From positions 1-64,000 of the forward strand of contig CAVVFA010000002.1 in the NCBI GenBank assembly GCA_963747345.1: DNA of 64,000 nt. The letters run 5' to 3'. This DNA is from GCA-2746795 sp963747345. GTDB lineage: Bacteria > Chloroflexota > Anaerolineae > Promineifilales > Promineifilaceae. Within the stretch, counting starts at the first letter, position 1; each line of letters opens with the position of its first letter. The notes under the pieces are model-generated. The model made no database searches and was not told the origin of the DNA. It was given only the letters and a program-made list of their open reading frames with translations. A program made the position numbers and the translations under genes. Below are positions 1 to 7,251 of this stretch, in pieces.

Positions 1-604
1 CTATCATGGCATCGGCAAGACCGTAGGCTCTCAAAAAGTAATCATATGAAGGTTCTTGAACAACCCAATAAGCTTTATGTCCCCACTTTTCTAATACTCT
101 ACCCTTATTCAATATTTGAATAAAACACCTTTTCCAAACATTTGCCCAATTCAGACCAAAACCATAATTCTTTTCTTGTACATTTAAGCCGCTAGCAAAT
201 TCTATTACTGCATCATTTAATCTACCTGTATTAGTAGTATCAACTGTTTGAAATTCAATAATTACAAAGTCTTCAACTTGAGCACTAAGAGGTTTATGTT
301 TAGCCATAACATAGTCAAATGTTCCAAGACTACTATTGCCAGAGGGGATTTCTGCAAAAACCAGAATGTCATTTAGAGTGCCGAAGTAGTCCTGAGCTAT
401 TTGTTTCATCACTGTTTGGTTCTGTCGAAACCTGTCTGGACATATTGCTATAATTTGACCGGAATATTGAACCGAGCAGACACCACTTTTTTTACAACAC
501 TTATTATCGGTAAACGGACAAATACGATTCTGACGATGTGTCTGTGCAGTCAAAGAATTATCTGTTATTGAAAAACCCAGAATTTCGGTTGGGTAATTAG
601 ACAT
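1..604 (-). CDS. NotI/EagI-family type II restriction endonuclease, C-terminus cut off by the window edge
   Basis: An uninterrupted frame of 201 codons starts at the ATG at 604-602 and runs off the left edge, so roughly the N-terminal half of a NotI-sized (383 aa) protein is present. From memory of the NotI sequence, several features match in order. There is a cysteine cluster (CPF at residues 29-31, C36/C37, GVC at 41-43, CPDRF at 55-59) like the metal-binding Cys4 domain of NotI. A PD-(D/E)xK-like active site has FD at 96-97 and IIEFQTVD at 115-122, matching the NotI E-x-Q arrangement. NWANVWKRCFIQ at 152-163 resembles the NotI stretch NLSNVFKRTFYQ. NotI cuts GCGGCCGC and EagI cuts CGGCCG. 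Base composition is much more AT-rich than the rest of the window and the gene holds no AACGGCCGTT copy, suggesting recent transfer. No methyltransferase gene is visible on its upstream side; a partner could lie beyond the left edge. Confidence 0.85.
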   Translation of the reverse strand, partial: MSNYPTEILGFSITDNSLTAQTHRQNRICPFTDNKCCKKSGVCSVQYSGQIIAICPDRFRQNQTVMKQIAQDYFGTLNDILVFAEIPSGNSSLGTFDYVMAKHKPLSAQVEDFVIIEFQTVDTTNTGRLNDAVIEFASGLNVQEKNYGFGLNWANVWKRCFIQILNKGRVLEKWGHKAYWVVQEPSYDYFLRAYGLADAMI

Positions 605-725
605 TTTGCCTCTCGAAAAATTGATTAACAAACATTATTGCTTGGGAGAATTTTATATTGGGCTAGATTTTCATTAATCAACTAAGGGTAACAGGAATGG
701 TCTGGTTCGCCGAATAACGAACATA

Positions 726-1247
726 TTACTCATAAAATTCAGGCGCGACGAAAGGAGCCAGGGCATATGCCACACCCAGGGCAAAGGCTTGTTCGCGGGG
801 AATCAGTCCCCCAGTCAATGCCCCAATCGCGCCGCCTTTGGCTTTGACGTTGGTTTCGCCAAGCAGATTGTCCATGATGGGGCCAAGTTCTTCACCTGCC
901 AATACGCGGTTGGCGAGCAGCGGCGGCAGTGGCAGTCGCCCCGCACCCGCCACCCCTTCACGGCCGTTTCCATCCGTCACCACCACCCAGCCTTGCAGCA
1001 TCAGCCCGATGGGGTCTGAATGCACCCCTCCTTCCAGACCAAAACCCAGGTCTGCGTTGATTGCCAGCCGCGCCGCGCGGGCACGATTGCGGGCGCCAGT
1101 GATGGTTTCTTCGTCGCTCATGGGCATTTCGCTAACGCCCGTGGGCACATCGACGGACTGTATCGCTGCCTCCGGCCAAAGTTGGCTGACGATGCTTTTG
1201 ACGGCCGCCACTTTGACCGGATTTGTAGAGCCAACGGCTATTTTCAT
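726..1247 (-). CDS. Inosine/xanthosine triphosphatase, YjjX-like (DUF84 family)
   Basis: A 173-residue protein with the features of the DUF84/YjjX family: an N-terminal MKIAVGSTNPVKV loop typical of nucleoside-triphosphate-binding ITPase-like folds, a central GLEGGV motif near residue 72 and a C-terminal alanine-rich region. Members hydrolyse non-canonical purine NTPs (ITP, XTP) and protect nucleic acids from deaminated bases in the cytoplasm. The length is normal for the family and no residues look lost. The start codon overlaps the stop of the upstream small gene (ATGA, 1244-1247), so the two are translationally coupled. It is the last gene of a short leftward pair. Confidence 0.85.
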   Translation of the reverse strand: MKIAVGSTNPVKVAAVKSIVSQLWPEAAIQSVDVPTGVSEMPMSDEETITGARNRARAARLAINADLGFGLEGGVHSDPIGLMLQGWVVVTDGNGREGVAGAGRLPLPPLLANRVLAGEELGPIMDNLLGETNVKAKGGAIGALTGGLIPREQAFALGVAYALAPFVAPEFYE

Positions 1248-1480
1248 GCCTGTTCCCAGCGGATTTCAACCTCGCCATGCTCGTCGAACGCTTTTTGGAA
1301 TAATTCAAGGAGGTGCGCATCGGCTCCTTCTCTTGTCAGATAGTCCAGCGTTTGTTGGTCTAGGTAATAATCCTGGTCGTCGTAGGTCTCTTCGGTGAGT
1401 TCTTTGACGAGGAATTTCAATTCTGCTTCGCTGATTTCGCCAATATAAACGTCTGTTTCTTTGTTGTATAACTTGATCAT
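1244..1480 (-). CDS. Small acidic conserved hypothetical protein
   Basis: A 78-residue acidic protein starting MIKLYNKETD. I chose the ATG at 1480-1478 because AGGAGAAATC sits directly upstream, a clear ribosome binding site; an upstream start at 1519 would run through the hairpin repeat. The sequence is rich in Asp, Glu and Tyr (ETYDDQDYYLDQQ near residues 37-49) and predicted mostly helical, with no transmembrane segment, cysteines or recognisable domain. It overlaps the YjjX-like gene by 4 bp, so the pair is probably co-transcribed. I do not recognise a function. Confidence 0.7.
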   Translation of the reverse strand: MIKLYNKETDVYIGEISEAELKFLVKELTEETYDDQDYYLDQQTLDYLTREGADAHLLELFQKAFDEHGEVEIRWEQA

Positions 1481-1501
1481 GATTTCTCCTGTGAATAAGG
1501 A

Positions 1502-1550
1502 GACCTCCGAGGTTGGCAATGATCTTTCATTGCTAGAAACCTCGCAGGTC
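1502..1550. repeat. Intergenic hairpin repeat of the ACCTCCGAGGTT family, copy 1
   Basis: The outer arms GACCTCCGAGGTT (1502-1514) and AACCTCGCAGGTC (1538-1550) pair with one mismatch. Inside is a second stem GCAATGA/TCATTGC (1516-1522 with 1527-1533). The same outer arm occurs at 9736-9762. It lies between the MarR-type gene and the small acidic gene and could act as a terminator-like or mRNA-processing hairpin. Confidence 0.75.
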
Positions 1551-1557
1551 TTGTTAA

Positions 1558-2094
1558 TTATTGCAGTTCGAGCTGCGTGACAGCATCAAAATTCAGCGTA
1601 TTGCTGCCACCGAGGACGGTTTCTAATGCCAATTGGGCGACAGTGAACAGGGCTTGCAAGTCGCCAATGCGCTCCAGATAGAAGGTGGCGAGTTCTTTGT
1701 CTTCTGGTGACAAGTCACCTTCTGCATTTCTGAGTTTTTCAACGCTATCGCCGAGAACTTTTATCGCAATTTGTACTTCACGAAGTTCTCGGCTGGACAA
1801 GACGTTGCGGATAACTTGCCACAGGTCGTGTTCGGCAGCGTAATATTTTTTGCGTTCGCCGCGCACCCAAATTTCTTTCGCCATGCCCCAGCGTTCCAGC
1901 GAGCGCATGTTCATGCTGACGGAGCCTTTGCTGATTTCAAGCTGGTCTACCAGATCATCCAGCGATAGTGGGTCTGGACTCATGAGTAAGGTGCCGTAAA
2001 GCCGACCAATAATCTCGGCAAAACCAAAATATTTGGCTAACCGGCCGATGCCTTCTACTGTACTTTCGTTGACGCTGATTAAACTTTTGTCCAT
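1558..2094 (-). CDS. GbsR/MarR-family transcriptional regulator
   Basis: A 178-residue DNA-binding protein. Residues about 25-80 form a winged helix-turn-helix: GRLYGTLLMSPDPLSLDDL, then LEISKGSVSMNMRSLERWG as the recognition helix, then a basic wing (WVRGERKKYY). This arrangement is typical of the GbsR-like branch (COG1510), whose members repress osmoprotectant or transport genes. The C-terminal half is a helical dimerisation region ending in an acidic tail. It is transcribed leftward, upstream of the small acidic/YjjX-like pair and separated from it by a hairpin repeat. The ligand and target genes cannot be told from the sequence. Confidence 0.8.
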   Translation of the reverse strand: MDKSLISVNESTVEGIGRLAKYFGFAEIIGRLYGTLLMSPDPLSLDDLVDQLEISKGSVSMNMRSLERWGMAKEIWVRGERKKYYAAEHDLWQVIRNVLSSRELREVQIAIKVLGDSVEKLRNAEGDLSPEDKELATFYLERIGDLQALFTVAQLALETVLGGSNTLNFDAVTQLELQ

Positions 2095-2208
2095 CTAACA
2101 CCCCTGCGTTCAAAACGTTCTGAAAGTACAGAGTATCAAAAAATTTGAAGGCGTCAAGGAATTGAGTGAACAGTTTTCAGTAATCAGTGAACAGTGGATA
2201 TTTTCTGG

Positions 2209-3043
2209 CTATTTTGTCGGCCAAACGGGGCCGTGGCCGGTGCTAAACTGCCAGGTGGCGGCGTTTTGGATGGCGGTGGCGGTGAATTGATGTGCCTGGC
2301 GAACGGCCGTTTCCATCCCATCCCCTCTTGCCAAAAAAGCACATACCGCCGCCGACAGGGTGTCGCCGGAACCATGCGTGTTTTTTGTGTCGAGAACGGC
2401 CGTTTCCAACCTAATCATCTGCGCCCCATCAAAAAACAAATCCACAAAGCGGTTTTCGTGGGGAATGCGTTTGAGGAGGATGTTTTTGGGGCCGAGATTG
2501 ATGCAGGTGGTGAACGGCCGTTTCTGCCTCAGCCAACGTCTCGATTTTCTCACCAACCAACAACCCGGCTTCCCCTAAATTCGGGGTGACTAACTCGGCC
2601 AGCGGCAGCAACTGGTCGATGTAGGCTTGCGTGACCGCTGGCGGAAACATGCTTTCCCCGCGATGGTTCACCAGTACCGGGTCGATGACAACCCGGGGCA
2701 CGGCAAACTGGCGCAAGTGGGTGGCGACCGTTTCGATGACATCCACGCGCCCCAGAAAGCCCGTTTTAGCCGCGTCTGCACCATAATCTGACAAGACTGC
2801 TTCTAGTTGGGCGGCGATGAAATCGGGGGGCATGAATTGCACTGCTTTGACGGCGAGGGAGTTTTGGGCGGTAACGGCCGTTATCACACTCATGCCATAC
2901 GCGCCCAACACCGCCCAGGCACGCAAGTCAGCTTGCAAGCCAGCCGCGCCGCCACTGTCTGAGCCAGCGATGGTGAGAAGTTTGGGAGGTGGCGGAACGG
3001 GGATGGATTTAACTATTTCAGGATCGTTGATACTCAATGCCAT
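2209..3043 (-). CDS. thiD: Hydroxymethylpyrimidine/phosphomethylpyrimidine kinase ThiD, frame broken near 2500
   Basis: ThiD phosphorylates HMP and HMP-P in thiamine pyrimidine synthesis. KLLTIAGSDSGG near residues 22-33 is the ribokinase-fold substrate-binding start, followed by GLQADL, ITAVTAQNS, and FLG and VIDPVLVNHRG segments. After the palindrome-encoded ETAVHHLHQ the frame shifts at about 2500; removing one T restores LGPKNILLK and the C-terminal anion-hole motif THGSGDTLSAA. The gene then ends normally at 2209. The start at 3043 has a strong GGAGGTAATC site. The first twelve residues (MALSINDPEIVK) and the ribosome binding site are nearly identical to those of the antitoxin-like relic at 3413, so the usual short ThiD N-terminus has been replaced. 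Three palindromes lie in the 3' half and one in the 5' half. The break is probably a sequencing indel but could be real. Confidence 0.85.
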
Positions 3044-3077
3044 GATTACCTCCGTACGAGAATTGTACAAGAATTAT
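3015..3077. repeat. 63-bp direct repeat, copy 1 (thiD leader and first codons)
   Basis: Differs from 3384-3446 at three of 63 positions. It spans the ribosome binding site, start codon and the codons for MALSINDPEI of thiD, plus about 30 bp upstream. Confidence 0.93.
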
Positions 3078-3198
3078 GAGTCTACCGAAAAAAGCTCATG
3101 CAAAGAGAGGAATCACAAAATCACTCGACAAAAATCTGCGGCATCTGCGAAATCTGCGGAATCGTCATAACCCATAACGGTCGCTTCTACGTCTTTCG

Positions 3199-3413
3199 TT
3201 AGCTCTGTTCCCAAGAACTCTGGAGGAATTTGAGCCATTTTTCATTTTCCAAGAATGAATGGAAACTTTGGGACTGTTTCATTGCGGTGACAAGTCGTGA
3301 TTTTCGTTCTTCAAGCGAAACGAGCAGCGCCTGTTCAGGAGATTCTCCTGTTAATTTGGGTGATTTGCTCAAGTAAACTCTCAATTTCAGGATCGTTGAT
3401 AGTCAATGCCATG
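3199..3413 (-). pseudogene. VapB-like antitoxin relic with one frame break
   Basis: The start codon at 3413 has the same GGAGGTAATC ribosome binding site as thiD and reads MALTINDPEIESLLEQITQ, the typical opening of VapB/PSK-type antitoxins (DNA-binding N-terminus followed by an LTGES helix). Near 3360 an extra base shifts the frame; in the other frame the family pattern continues as LTGESPEQALLVSLEERKSRL, down to a stop at 3199. No PIN-domain toxin follows; thiD does instead. It is either a relic whose toxin was lost or a gene with a sequencing error. Confidence 0.7.
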
Positions 3414-3446
3414 ATTACCTCCATACGAAAATTGTACAAGAATTAT
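3384..3446. repeat. 63-bp direct repeat, copy 2 (antitoxin leader and first codons)
   Basis: Matches 3015-3077 with three substitutions and no gaps. Because VapB-type proteins typically begin MAL-I-DPE and ThiD does not, this copy is probably the source. Confidence 0.93.
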
Positions 3447-3527
3447 AAACAAAAAAGCCAACGGCCGTTTCCAGCACGTTGGCTCTTCAATTCAATCGTC
3501 AATCCAAAATCTTAAATCGTCAATCAA

Positions 3528-4770
3528 CTAGTCCATATTGGCAACAATCGCTTTGGCGAAATCAGAGCAGCTCACCTTGGTTGCGCCTTCAATCTGGCGG
3601 TGCAGGTCGTAGGTGACGGTTTTGTCGAGGATGGTTTTGGTCATCGCTTCTTCAACGAGGTCGGCCGCTTCATCCCAGCCCATGTAACGCAGCATCATCA
3701 CACCGCTGAGGATGAGGCTGCCCGGGTTGACCTGGTCTTTGCCCGCGTATTTGGGGGCCGTGCCATGAGTCGCTTCAAACAAGGCCACGCCGTCGCCAAT
3801 GTTGGCGCCGGGAGCCATACCCAGCCCGCCAACTTGCGCGGCGGCGGCATCGCTCATGTAGTCGCCGTTGAGATTGAGGGTGGCAATCACGGAATAATCG
3901 CGGGTGCGGGTGAGCAGTTGTTGCAGCATATTGTCGGCAATGCACGTCATTGATGATGATGTCTTCGCCGGTGTTGGGGTTTTTCATGACGTGCCAGGGG
4001 CCGCCATCCAACGGTTCTGCGCCAAACTCGTCGCGGGCTATTTCGTAGCCCCAGTCGCGGAAAGCGCCTTCGGTGAACTTCATGATGTTGCCCTTGTGGA
4101 CGAGGCTGACGCTGCTGCGGTTGTTGTCGATGGCATGTTGCAGCGCCTGACGAACCAGCCGTTTGGTGCCGAATTCGCTGACCGGTTTGATGCCGATGGC
4201 GGAACCGTCGCGCACGTTTTTGCCTAGCTCTTCGTTCATGAATTTGATGATAGCATTGGCACCTTCAGAACCGGCCGGCCATTCCACACCAGAGTAAACG
4301 TCTTCTGTGTTTTCACGGAAGAGGATGATGTCCATGTATTCGGGGTGGGTGACGGGGCTGGGCGTGCCTGGAATCCAGCGGACGGGGCGCACGCAAGCGT
4401 ACAGGTCTAGCACCTGGCGCAGGGTGACGTTTAAGCTGCGGAAACCGCCGCCAACGGGTGTGGTCAGGGGACCTTTGATGCCGACGACGAATTCGCGCAT
4501 GGCTTCGAAGGTTTCTTCGGGCATGAAGTTGCCGTCGTAGATGGAGGCTGCTTTTTCGCCGGAGTAGATTTCCATCCAGGCGATTTTGCGCGTGCCGCCG
4601 TATGCTTTTTCGACGGCCGCATCCCACACCAGTATGGAAGCGGGGGTGATGTCAACGCCGATGCCATCACCTTCAATGAAGGCCACGATGGGGTTGTCGG
4701 GTACGGTTACTTTGCCGTCTGCGAAGGTGATTTTTTCGCCGTCGGGAATTTGGATATGTGCATATGCCAT
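3528..4770 (-). CDS. icd: Isocitrate dehydrogenase (NADP-type), frame broken near 3947
   Basis: This enzyme decarboxylates isocitrate to 2-oxoglutarate in the TCA cycle. The start at 4770 follows AGGAGAGAGACTC. Visible landmarks are IEGDGIGVDIT, GIKGPLTTPVGGGFRSLNVTLRQ (substrate and phosphorylation loop, residues about 99-121), VRPVRWIPG, FRENTEDVYSGVEW, IGIKPVSEFGT and LVHKGNIMKFTEGAF. Near 3947 one inserted base breaks the frame at INDV-IADNM; removing it restores TLNLNGDYMSDAAAAQVGGLGMAPGANIG, with the ATHGTAPKYAGKDQVNP cofactor loop and a normal C-terminus. The total of about 413 residues equals the usual length. As a central enzyme it is unlikely to be truly broken. A 12-bp inverted repeat lies in its leader. 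Confidence 0.93.
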
Positions 4771-4806
4771 GAGTCTCTCTCCTATTTCTCGGGGGTTAGA
4801 ATGTCT

Positions 4807-4860
4807 AGTAAACTGCAAAGAGTTTTTGGATGACTGAATCGCTAACAATTGCAGTTTACT
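4807..4860. promoter_or_regulatory. Inverted repeat in the icd leader
   Basis: The arms AGTAAACTGCAA (4807-4818) and TTGCAGTTTACT (4849-4860) are perfect 12-bp complements, 37-90 bp upstream of the icd start codon. A second pair, TAATTGGC near 4865 and GCCAATTA near 4907, follows. Either an operator pair or a leader RNA hairpin is possible. Confidence 0.55.
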
Positions 4861-5006
4861 TTAAGTAATTGGCTGCGAAGCTATCAATTTGATTTTTAAA
4901 ACTTATTGCCAATTACACAAGTTATTGGTTGGGGTCACGTTTGGGTGTCCGCAGGGGATTATACCGTGATCATTTCATGTGTAAAAATAGATATTTGATG
5001 GATGCG

Positions 5007-5534
5007 TTATTTGGCATTTACAAAGAGGTTGTTAAGATTGTCTTTTGTTTTCTTCTCGTGTTCATGCCATTCTTGAATAATGGATGGGGTAACGCGAATT
5101 GATTTAGCTTCGGCAAAGATGATATGGCCCCAAAGGTCTGATCTAAGTGTATAGCACGTGGCACGGACGTATTTCTCTGGGAGTCTGTTGCTGTTGTTGG
5201 GGGGGCAAAGGTGACCACGCAAGGTGATGCCGCCATCTATGGTACGGTAGGCTTCGTTCCATTCAATGTGGTCGAAGTGACCGTTTATTTCTAAGGTATG
5301 GCGTGCTTCCCATAGGACGACTCGTGTGAGTCGGCTCAGACTGTAGCTTAAGGGTTGGGGTAGATGACTACTGATTTTGCTCGTGTAGATTTGGGTGGCG
5401 ACAACGGCCGTTATCACGGCAACTAAACAAGACAAGCCCACATATTTCAGCCAGGTGTTGAGCATGGTGGCTGTGCCAGGTAACGTGTCTGGCCCGTCAT
5501 TGGCACGTTTGATAACTTTCTCAAGCGTGGTCAC
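5007..5534 (-). CDS. Hypothetical single-pass membrane protein
   Basis: A 175-residue protein starting at GTG (5534), overlapping the upstream gene by 14 bp with GAGAG before it. Residues about 30-50 (KYVGLSCLVAVITAVVATQI) form one transmembrane helix. The following 120 residues are predicted extracytoplasmic, contain one CPPN and one RATCYT cysteine site, and end in a charged helix. No known domain is recognised. The tight overlap with the zinc-ribbon membrane protein gene suggests the two products work together. The palindrome at 5403 encodes ITAVV inside the membrane helix. Confidence 0.65.
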   Translation of the reverse strand: MTTLEKVIKRANDGPDTLPGTATMLNTWLKYVGLSCLVAVITAVVATQIYTSKISSHLPQPLSYSLSRLTRVVLWEARHTLEINGHFDHIEWNEAYRTIDGGITLRGHLCPPNNSNRLPEKYVRATCYTLRSDLWGHIIFAEAKSIRVTPSIIQEWHEHEKKTKDNLNNLFVNAK

Positions 5535-6810
5535 GTCGCTCTCGATACGAGCGAGAACTTTGGGATCGTCGGTTTGCTAGAGCCAGGGTACGTGCTTCTT
5601 GCAATGTGTATCTGATTTTACTGGTCAACGTACCCAGGAAAACAGCACCAGGATCCCCTGCATTTTGCAAATAGGCGGCGATGGTGACGACGGCTGGATC
5701 ATTGCATACGGGATTTGTGGCGATGTCGGCGGCAGACGCTGTGATACAGGCTTGCCACGTATCGGCGTTCAATGTGCTTAAGGGCTGAACGGCACTGATG
5801 ACGGTATTGGGGTCGCAGGAGCCGTTGGCGGCTTGCGTTTTTAGTTGTTCCAGATGATGAGAGGCGTTTTCAATGAGAACGGCCGTTTCTGGCGATAAGC
5901 CTTGCGTGTTTATACTCTCTAAATTCGAGAGCGTGGTGTCGATGGCGGCGGGATTGCACAAGAACAGGTTGTTGGGCATCAAGCCTTGCAAACTGATGAG
6001 CGCATTGTTAGCCGGAGCTAGTTCGTTGCTATGGTTGTCCGCTAAATCTTGCATGGCGGCATCGTCTAAAGCCACCAAAGCCTGATCGATTCGTTCAGTC
6101 AGGGGTTTTTCGTTTTGGAAGGTTCCTGTTACCCAGGGTAAAAGAATGTAGACGACGGTTGGAATGACGAGCACAAATAGTCCAAAATACAAAATCCCTT
6201 GCCCCAATGCCGGTGAAAGTGATTTGTACCAGGGGATGGTTTTGTCGAATTTGACTTCGATTTTATGAAGGCGTTCTTTCCGCCATTGGCCGGTAATCGC
6301 TGTAATCGGGATAATGGTTCCTAAAATAATTATCACAAACATCAGGGCATAGGTGAATAAATATTCATTGTCCCATTCACGGATTAACAGACGGATTAAC
6401 AAAAACAGGGTAACGGCGATACTTAGCCAGGTTAGGCTAAAACGATTTAGACGTTCCCAGCCCCGTTCTAATCTGTTGCCTGGATGGGGGGCGTAGGACA
6501 GGCGCAGCCAGTTTCGATTATCGGTGCCACAACGGGGACAGTTAACGGCCGTTTCCTTTTTTTCTTCCCAATATTCCCAAGAATTTTCTTCCAGTTCTGG
6601 TTTTGAAAGGGTTAGGGGGCGGACTAATTCATGCGTCAGTGGCGGGCGCGGCTGCATTTCTGTATGACCCGACCCATTCGTGGGCATACGCCATGAGCCT
6701 AATGTCGTGGCGTTAGCTTCATCCTCGGCCAACGTAAATAATTCACGGCAGCTTACACATTCGATCTGTAACGTGACGAGTGTATCTGGAGCTTTAGGAA
6801 ACTTAACCAT
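5521..6810 (-). CDS. Zinc-ribbon multi-pass membrane protein of unknown function
   Basis: I chose the ATG at 6810 (MVKFPKAPDT), preceded by GAGAGGGTC. The N-terminal 100 residues carry two cysteine pairs, CVSC and CPRC, forming a split zinc ribbon. They are followed by three to four hydrophobic helices (WLSIAVTLFLLIRLLI; TYALMFVIIILGTIIPI; LYFGLFVLVIPTVVYILL). The last 190 residues are a helical, probably extracytoplasmic domain with several cysteines (FLCNPAAI, GSCDPNT, WQACIT, PVCNDP) that may pair in disulfides. The next gene overlaps by 14 bp. I do not recognise the family; a sensor or envelope-assembly role would be a guess. A CTTACC/GGTAAG hairpin lies upstream near 6872-6888. Confidence 0.65.
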   Translation of the reverse strand: MVKFPKAPDTLVTLQIECVSCRELFTLAEDEANATTLGSWRMPTNGSGHTEMQPRPPLTHELVRPLTLSKPELEENSWEYWEEKKETAVNCPRCGTDNRNWLRLSYAPHPGNRLERGWERLNRFSLTWLSIAVTLFLLIRLLIREWDNEYLFTYALMFVIIILGTIIPITAITGQWRKERLHKIEVKFDKTIPWYKSLSPALGQGILYFGLFVLVIPTVVYILLPWVTGTFQNEKPLTERIDQALVALDDAAMQDLADNHSNELAPANNALISLQGLMPNNLFLCNPAAIDTTLSNLESINTQGLSPETAVLIENASHHLEQLKTQAANGSCDPNTVISAVQPLSTLNADTWQACITASAADIATNPVCNDPAVVTIAAYLQNAGDPGAVFLGTLTSKIRYTLQEARTLALANRRSQSSRSYRERRDHA

Positions 6811-7251
6811 TTTGACCCTCTCAACAACGGCAATGCGGCGACAAACATTCCCTTGAAATAGCAAAATAGACTTACCGTTTCAGGTAAGCTGCGACTATTT
6901 TATTGAAGATACAACCTTACAAGTCAGCACTCTATTTATTGGCTGCGGAAGATGATTTTCCTGGCGGTGCGTCTTACAGTCTTGCTGACACTTCTATGCA
7001 AACTACAATGAACTCGACCTGATTTTGCAACCACTCCTATTGCAAGACGCATTGGTATAGCATACACGAAAGGGCGATCAAAAATCAAGGTTTTGTGATA
7101 AATTTCACTACTGGAATCTGTCGGATTCCCTACGCAATCTGTGTTTTATATGAGTTTCATTCTCTTCTGTTTGGAAAAGCGTTCATACACATTGTATGCT
7201 TAGGACTAAATCTGATGTTTTTATCAAGGTTTCAGGGGATGAACGAATAAC
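6811..7251. other. Divergent intergenic region, 441 bp
   Basis: The region separates the leftward zinc-ribbon gene from the rightward lipoprotein gene, so it must hold both promoters. It contains a small hairpin CTTACC-GTTTCA-GGTAAG near 6872-6888 and a GGAATC-CGACA-type hairpin near 7110-7126. No open frame, palindrome copy or RNA gene was recognised. Confidence 0.4.

Noticed and set aside
3121..3165. Short ATCTGCGG/CATCTGCG direct repeats as a CRISPR or iteron array
   Set aside because: Only three degenerate 8-9 bp units with no regular spacers.
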